7,099 nucleotides of DNA from an uncultured Aliiroseovarius sp. (GTDB lineage: Bacteria > Pseudomonadota > Alphaproteobacteria > Rhodobacterales > Rhodobacteraceae), in contig CALJDH010000288.1 in the NCBI GenBank assembly GCA_938023895.1, positions 1-7,099 on the forward strand, read 5' to 3'. The notes beneath the pieces were generated by a model, which did no database searches, was not told where the DNA came from, and saw only the letters and a program-made list of their open reading frames with translations. Within the stretch, counting starts at the first letter, position 1. The number at the start of each line of letters is the position of its first letter. The position numbers and the translations under genes were made by a program. This document shows, in pieces, positions 5,670 through 7,099 of the stretch.

Positions 5670-6359
5670 ATGACAAAGCGCCAGACAACGACAACTACGG
5701 CGAGCATCACGTGGAAAGACAGCGGTGTGCCGGTGGCCGAGCAGTTTGACGACCCCTATTTCTCGTTGGAAGACGGGCTGGCCGAGACACGGCATGTCTT
5801 CATTGACGGCAATGATTTGGCGAGCCGGTTCCATCCCGGTTTCCAGCTTGCCGAGCTGGGCTTTGGCACCGGGCTGAACATGCTGGCCGCGTTCATCGCG
5901 TGGCGTGCAGGGGGGGCGCACGAGGGGTGTGGATTCACCTCGTTTGAAGCCTTCCCGATGGAGGCCGCCGACATCGATCGCGCACTTCAAGCCTTCCCCG
6001 AAGCGCATGCGGTCGCCGGCCCGTTCCTGAGGGCATGGGAGCAGGGCGCGCGTCGGTTTGATCTGGACGGGTTCTCGGTCGAGGTGATCGAGGGCGACGC
6101 GCGCGAAACACTCGCCGCGTGGGACGGCAAAGCAGATGCGTGGTTCCTCGACGGCTTTTCGCCCGCCAAGAACCCCGAGCTGTGGGGTGAGGCTCTGATG
6201 GGCGAAGTCGGCAGGCACACCGCACCAAATGGCACGTTTGCGACATATACCGCCGCAGGTTTTGTGCGTCGCGCCCTAGACGCGGCGGGGTTCGATGTAG
6301 AACGTGTTCCCGGATACGGGCGCAAGCGGCATATGAGCCGCGGCACAATGCGGCCCTGA
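5670..6359 (+). CDS. mnmD: tRNA (5-methylaminomethyl-2-thiouridine)(34)-methyltransferase MnmD (stand-alone)
   Basis: This 229-residue class I SAM-dependent methyltransferase makes the last methyl transfer to the amine of nm5(s2)U34 in the tRNA wobble position, equivalent to the N-terminal half of E. coli MnmC. Residues 14-36 (TWKDSGVPVAEQFDDPYFSLEDG) are the family's N-terminal hallmark. SAM motif I is ELGFGTGLN (62-70), followed by FEAFPM (92-97) and the acidic VIEGDARE (139-146). The highly diagnostic DGFSPAKNPELW lies at 161-172, TYTAAGFVRRAL at 192-203, and the basic C-terminal GYGRKRHM at 215-222. The length is right for an unfused enzyme. A modest SD (AGGG at 5660-5663) supports the start. 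The neighbouring divergent flavoprotein may supply the preceding oxidation step. The permease gene starts nine bases after the stop, so the two are probably one transcript. Confidence 0.95.
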   Translation: MTKRQTTTTTASITWKDSGVPVAEQFDDPYFSLEDGLAETRHVFIDGNDLASRFHPGFQLAELGFGTGLNMLAAFIAWRAGGAHEGCGFTSFEAFPMEAADIDRALQAFPEAHAVAGPFLRAWEQGARRFDLDGFSVEVIEGDARETLAAWDGKADAWFLDGFSPAKNPELWGEALMGEVGRHTAPNGTFATYTAAGFVRRALDAAGFDVERVPGYGRKRHMSRGTMRP

Positions 6360-6368
6360 AGGGACGCA

Positions 6369-7099
6369 ATGGAGCGCAACAATCAGATCGGCATCTGGCT
6401 GATGGTGGCCACCACCTTCGTCTTTGCGATGCAGGACGGGATCTCGCGCCATTTGGGCGGAGAATACAACGTCTGGATGGTGGTGATGATCCGCTATTGG
6501 TTTTTTGCGGCGTTCGTTCTGTGGCTGACCCGCCGGAACGGAGGGCTATCACAAGCCCTGCGCCCCGCCCGCCTTTGGCTGCAAATCTCACGCGGGGCGC
6601 TGCTTGCGCTGGAAATCTGCGTGACCGTTATCTCGTTCACGTTGCTGGGACTGGTGGAAAGTCACGCGATATTCGCCGTCTATCCGTTAATGGTCGCGGC
6701 GTTGTCTGGCCCGGTGCTGGGCGAACGTGTGGGCTGGCGGCGTTGGGTGGCCATCGGGATTGGTTTTGTTGGCATTTTGGTGATCTTGCAGCCGGGGTCG
6801 GGCGTCTTTTCACCCTACGCCATTGTTCCTTTAGTCGGGGCCGGGATGTTTGCTGTCTACGGGCTGATGACGCGATTGGCAGCCAAAACAGACAGCACCC
6901 AGACCAGTTTTGTCTGGACAGGTGTCATCGGCGCAGTCGTGATGACCGCCATTGGCGCATGGTTCTGGGAGCCCATGTCGCAAGGTGATTGGGTGTGGAT
7001 GGCGGTTCTGTGTTGCTCGGGCGTGCTGGGCCATTGGCTGCTGATCAAATGCTATGAATTCGCCGAGGCCAGCACCGTCCAACCCTTCGCCTATCTGCA
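6369..7099 (+). CDS. EamA/DMT-family inner-membrane permease (3' end beyond window)
   Basis: The open frame runs off the right edge after 243 complete codons, so the C-terminus is missing. The start at 6369 has an AAGGG SD at 6359-6363 that begins in the mnmD stop codon, showing tight operon linkage. About eight hydrophobic segments are visible (roughly 7-25, 36-53, 74-95, 98-115, 126-141, 149-167, 181-200 and 208-226) out of the ten expected for the two EamA repeats. The first repeat ends with the family landmark ESHAIFAVYPLMVAALSGPVLGER (97-120), meaning Pro106 and a Gly-Glu-Arg before helix five. Basic residues (RRNG, RPAR, ERVGWRR) sit in predicted cytoplasmic loops. Such drug/metabolite transporters export or import amino acids, nucleosides or other small molecules. 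No substrate can be named, and the link with mnmD may be only positional. Confidence 0.92.
   Translation, partial: MERNNQIGIWLMVATTFVFAMQDGISRHLGGEYNVWMVVMIRYWFFAAFVLWLTRRNGGLSQALRPARLWLQISRGALLALEICVTVISFTLLGLVESHAIFAVYPLMVAALSGPVLGERVGWRRWVAIGIGFVGILVILQPGSGVFSPYAIVPLVGAGMFAVYGLMTRLAAKTDSTQTSFVWTGVIGAVVMTAIGAWFWEPMSQGDWVWMAVLCCSGVLGHWLLIKCYEFAEASTVQPFAYL

Noticed and set aside
5935..6591. A 218-codon minus-strand frame across mnmD and the permease start
   Set aside because: Arg/Pro-rich shadow translation; both plus-strand genes are well supported by motifs and SDs.
1..7099. A defence, secretion, phage or other undescribed multigene system
   Set aside because: Every gene belongs to a recognisable metabolic, tRNA-modification or transport family. 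There are no nucleases, toxins, integrases, CRISPR-like repeats or clustered unknown genes.

Overview
The window looks like ordinary chromosomal DNA from an alphaproteobacterium, most likely a member of the Rhodobacteraceae/Roseobacter group. This rests on the high GC content, the style of the CobO, MnmD and thiamine-diphosphate (ThDP) enzyme sequences, and very compact gene packing with frequent strand switches. No database search was possible, so the taxonomic placement is an impression from protein style. Nearly all of the window is coding, and no gene-free stretch exceeds 100 bases.

Layout from left to right. A GC-rich hairpin at 1-29 probably terminates a gene left of the window. A two-gene plus-strand unit follows: cobO (corrinoid adenosyltransferase of cobalamin synthesis) and a small YCII/DGPF-like protein. 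Facing it on the minus strand is a 551-residue ThDP-dependent enzyme of the acetolactate-synthase superfamily. Divergent from that, across a 74-bp gap, is an NAD(P)H-dependent FMN reductase with a TTG start and an excellent Shine-Dalgarno (SD). It converges with a 10-bp overlap on a minus-strand VOC (glyoxalase-fold) protein. Only 39 bp beyond the VOC start lies a divergent double-hotdog (MaoC/Meh/HTD2-type) enoyl-thioester hydratase. The VOC and hydratase genes are clearly lower in GC (about 53-54% where counted) than sampled stretches on either side (65-78%).

The right third holds a minus-strand FAD-dependent DAO-family oxidoreductase, back-to-back across 55 bp with mnmD, the tRNA wobble-uridine methyltransferase. 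In Escherichia coli these two activities are fused in MnmC, so the oxidoreductase may be a detached MnmC(o) partner. mnmD is followed 9 bp later, probably in one operon, by an EamA/DMT-family permease that runs off the right edge.

The genes do not form one obvious pathway. The functional links I can argue for are mnmD with the divergent oxidoreductase (tRNA modification), and loosely the ThDP enzyme, FMN reductase, VOC protein and hydratase as a patch of small-molecule metabolism enzymes. I see no phage, insertion sequence, CRISPR, toxin-antitoxin or defence module, no RNA gene, and no convincing unknown system. The most useful leads are the split MnmC-like pair, the ThDP enzyme lacking the acetolactate-synthase specificity tryptophan, and the low-GC hydratase/VOC patch.
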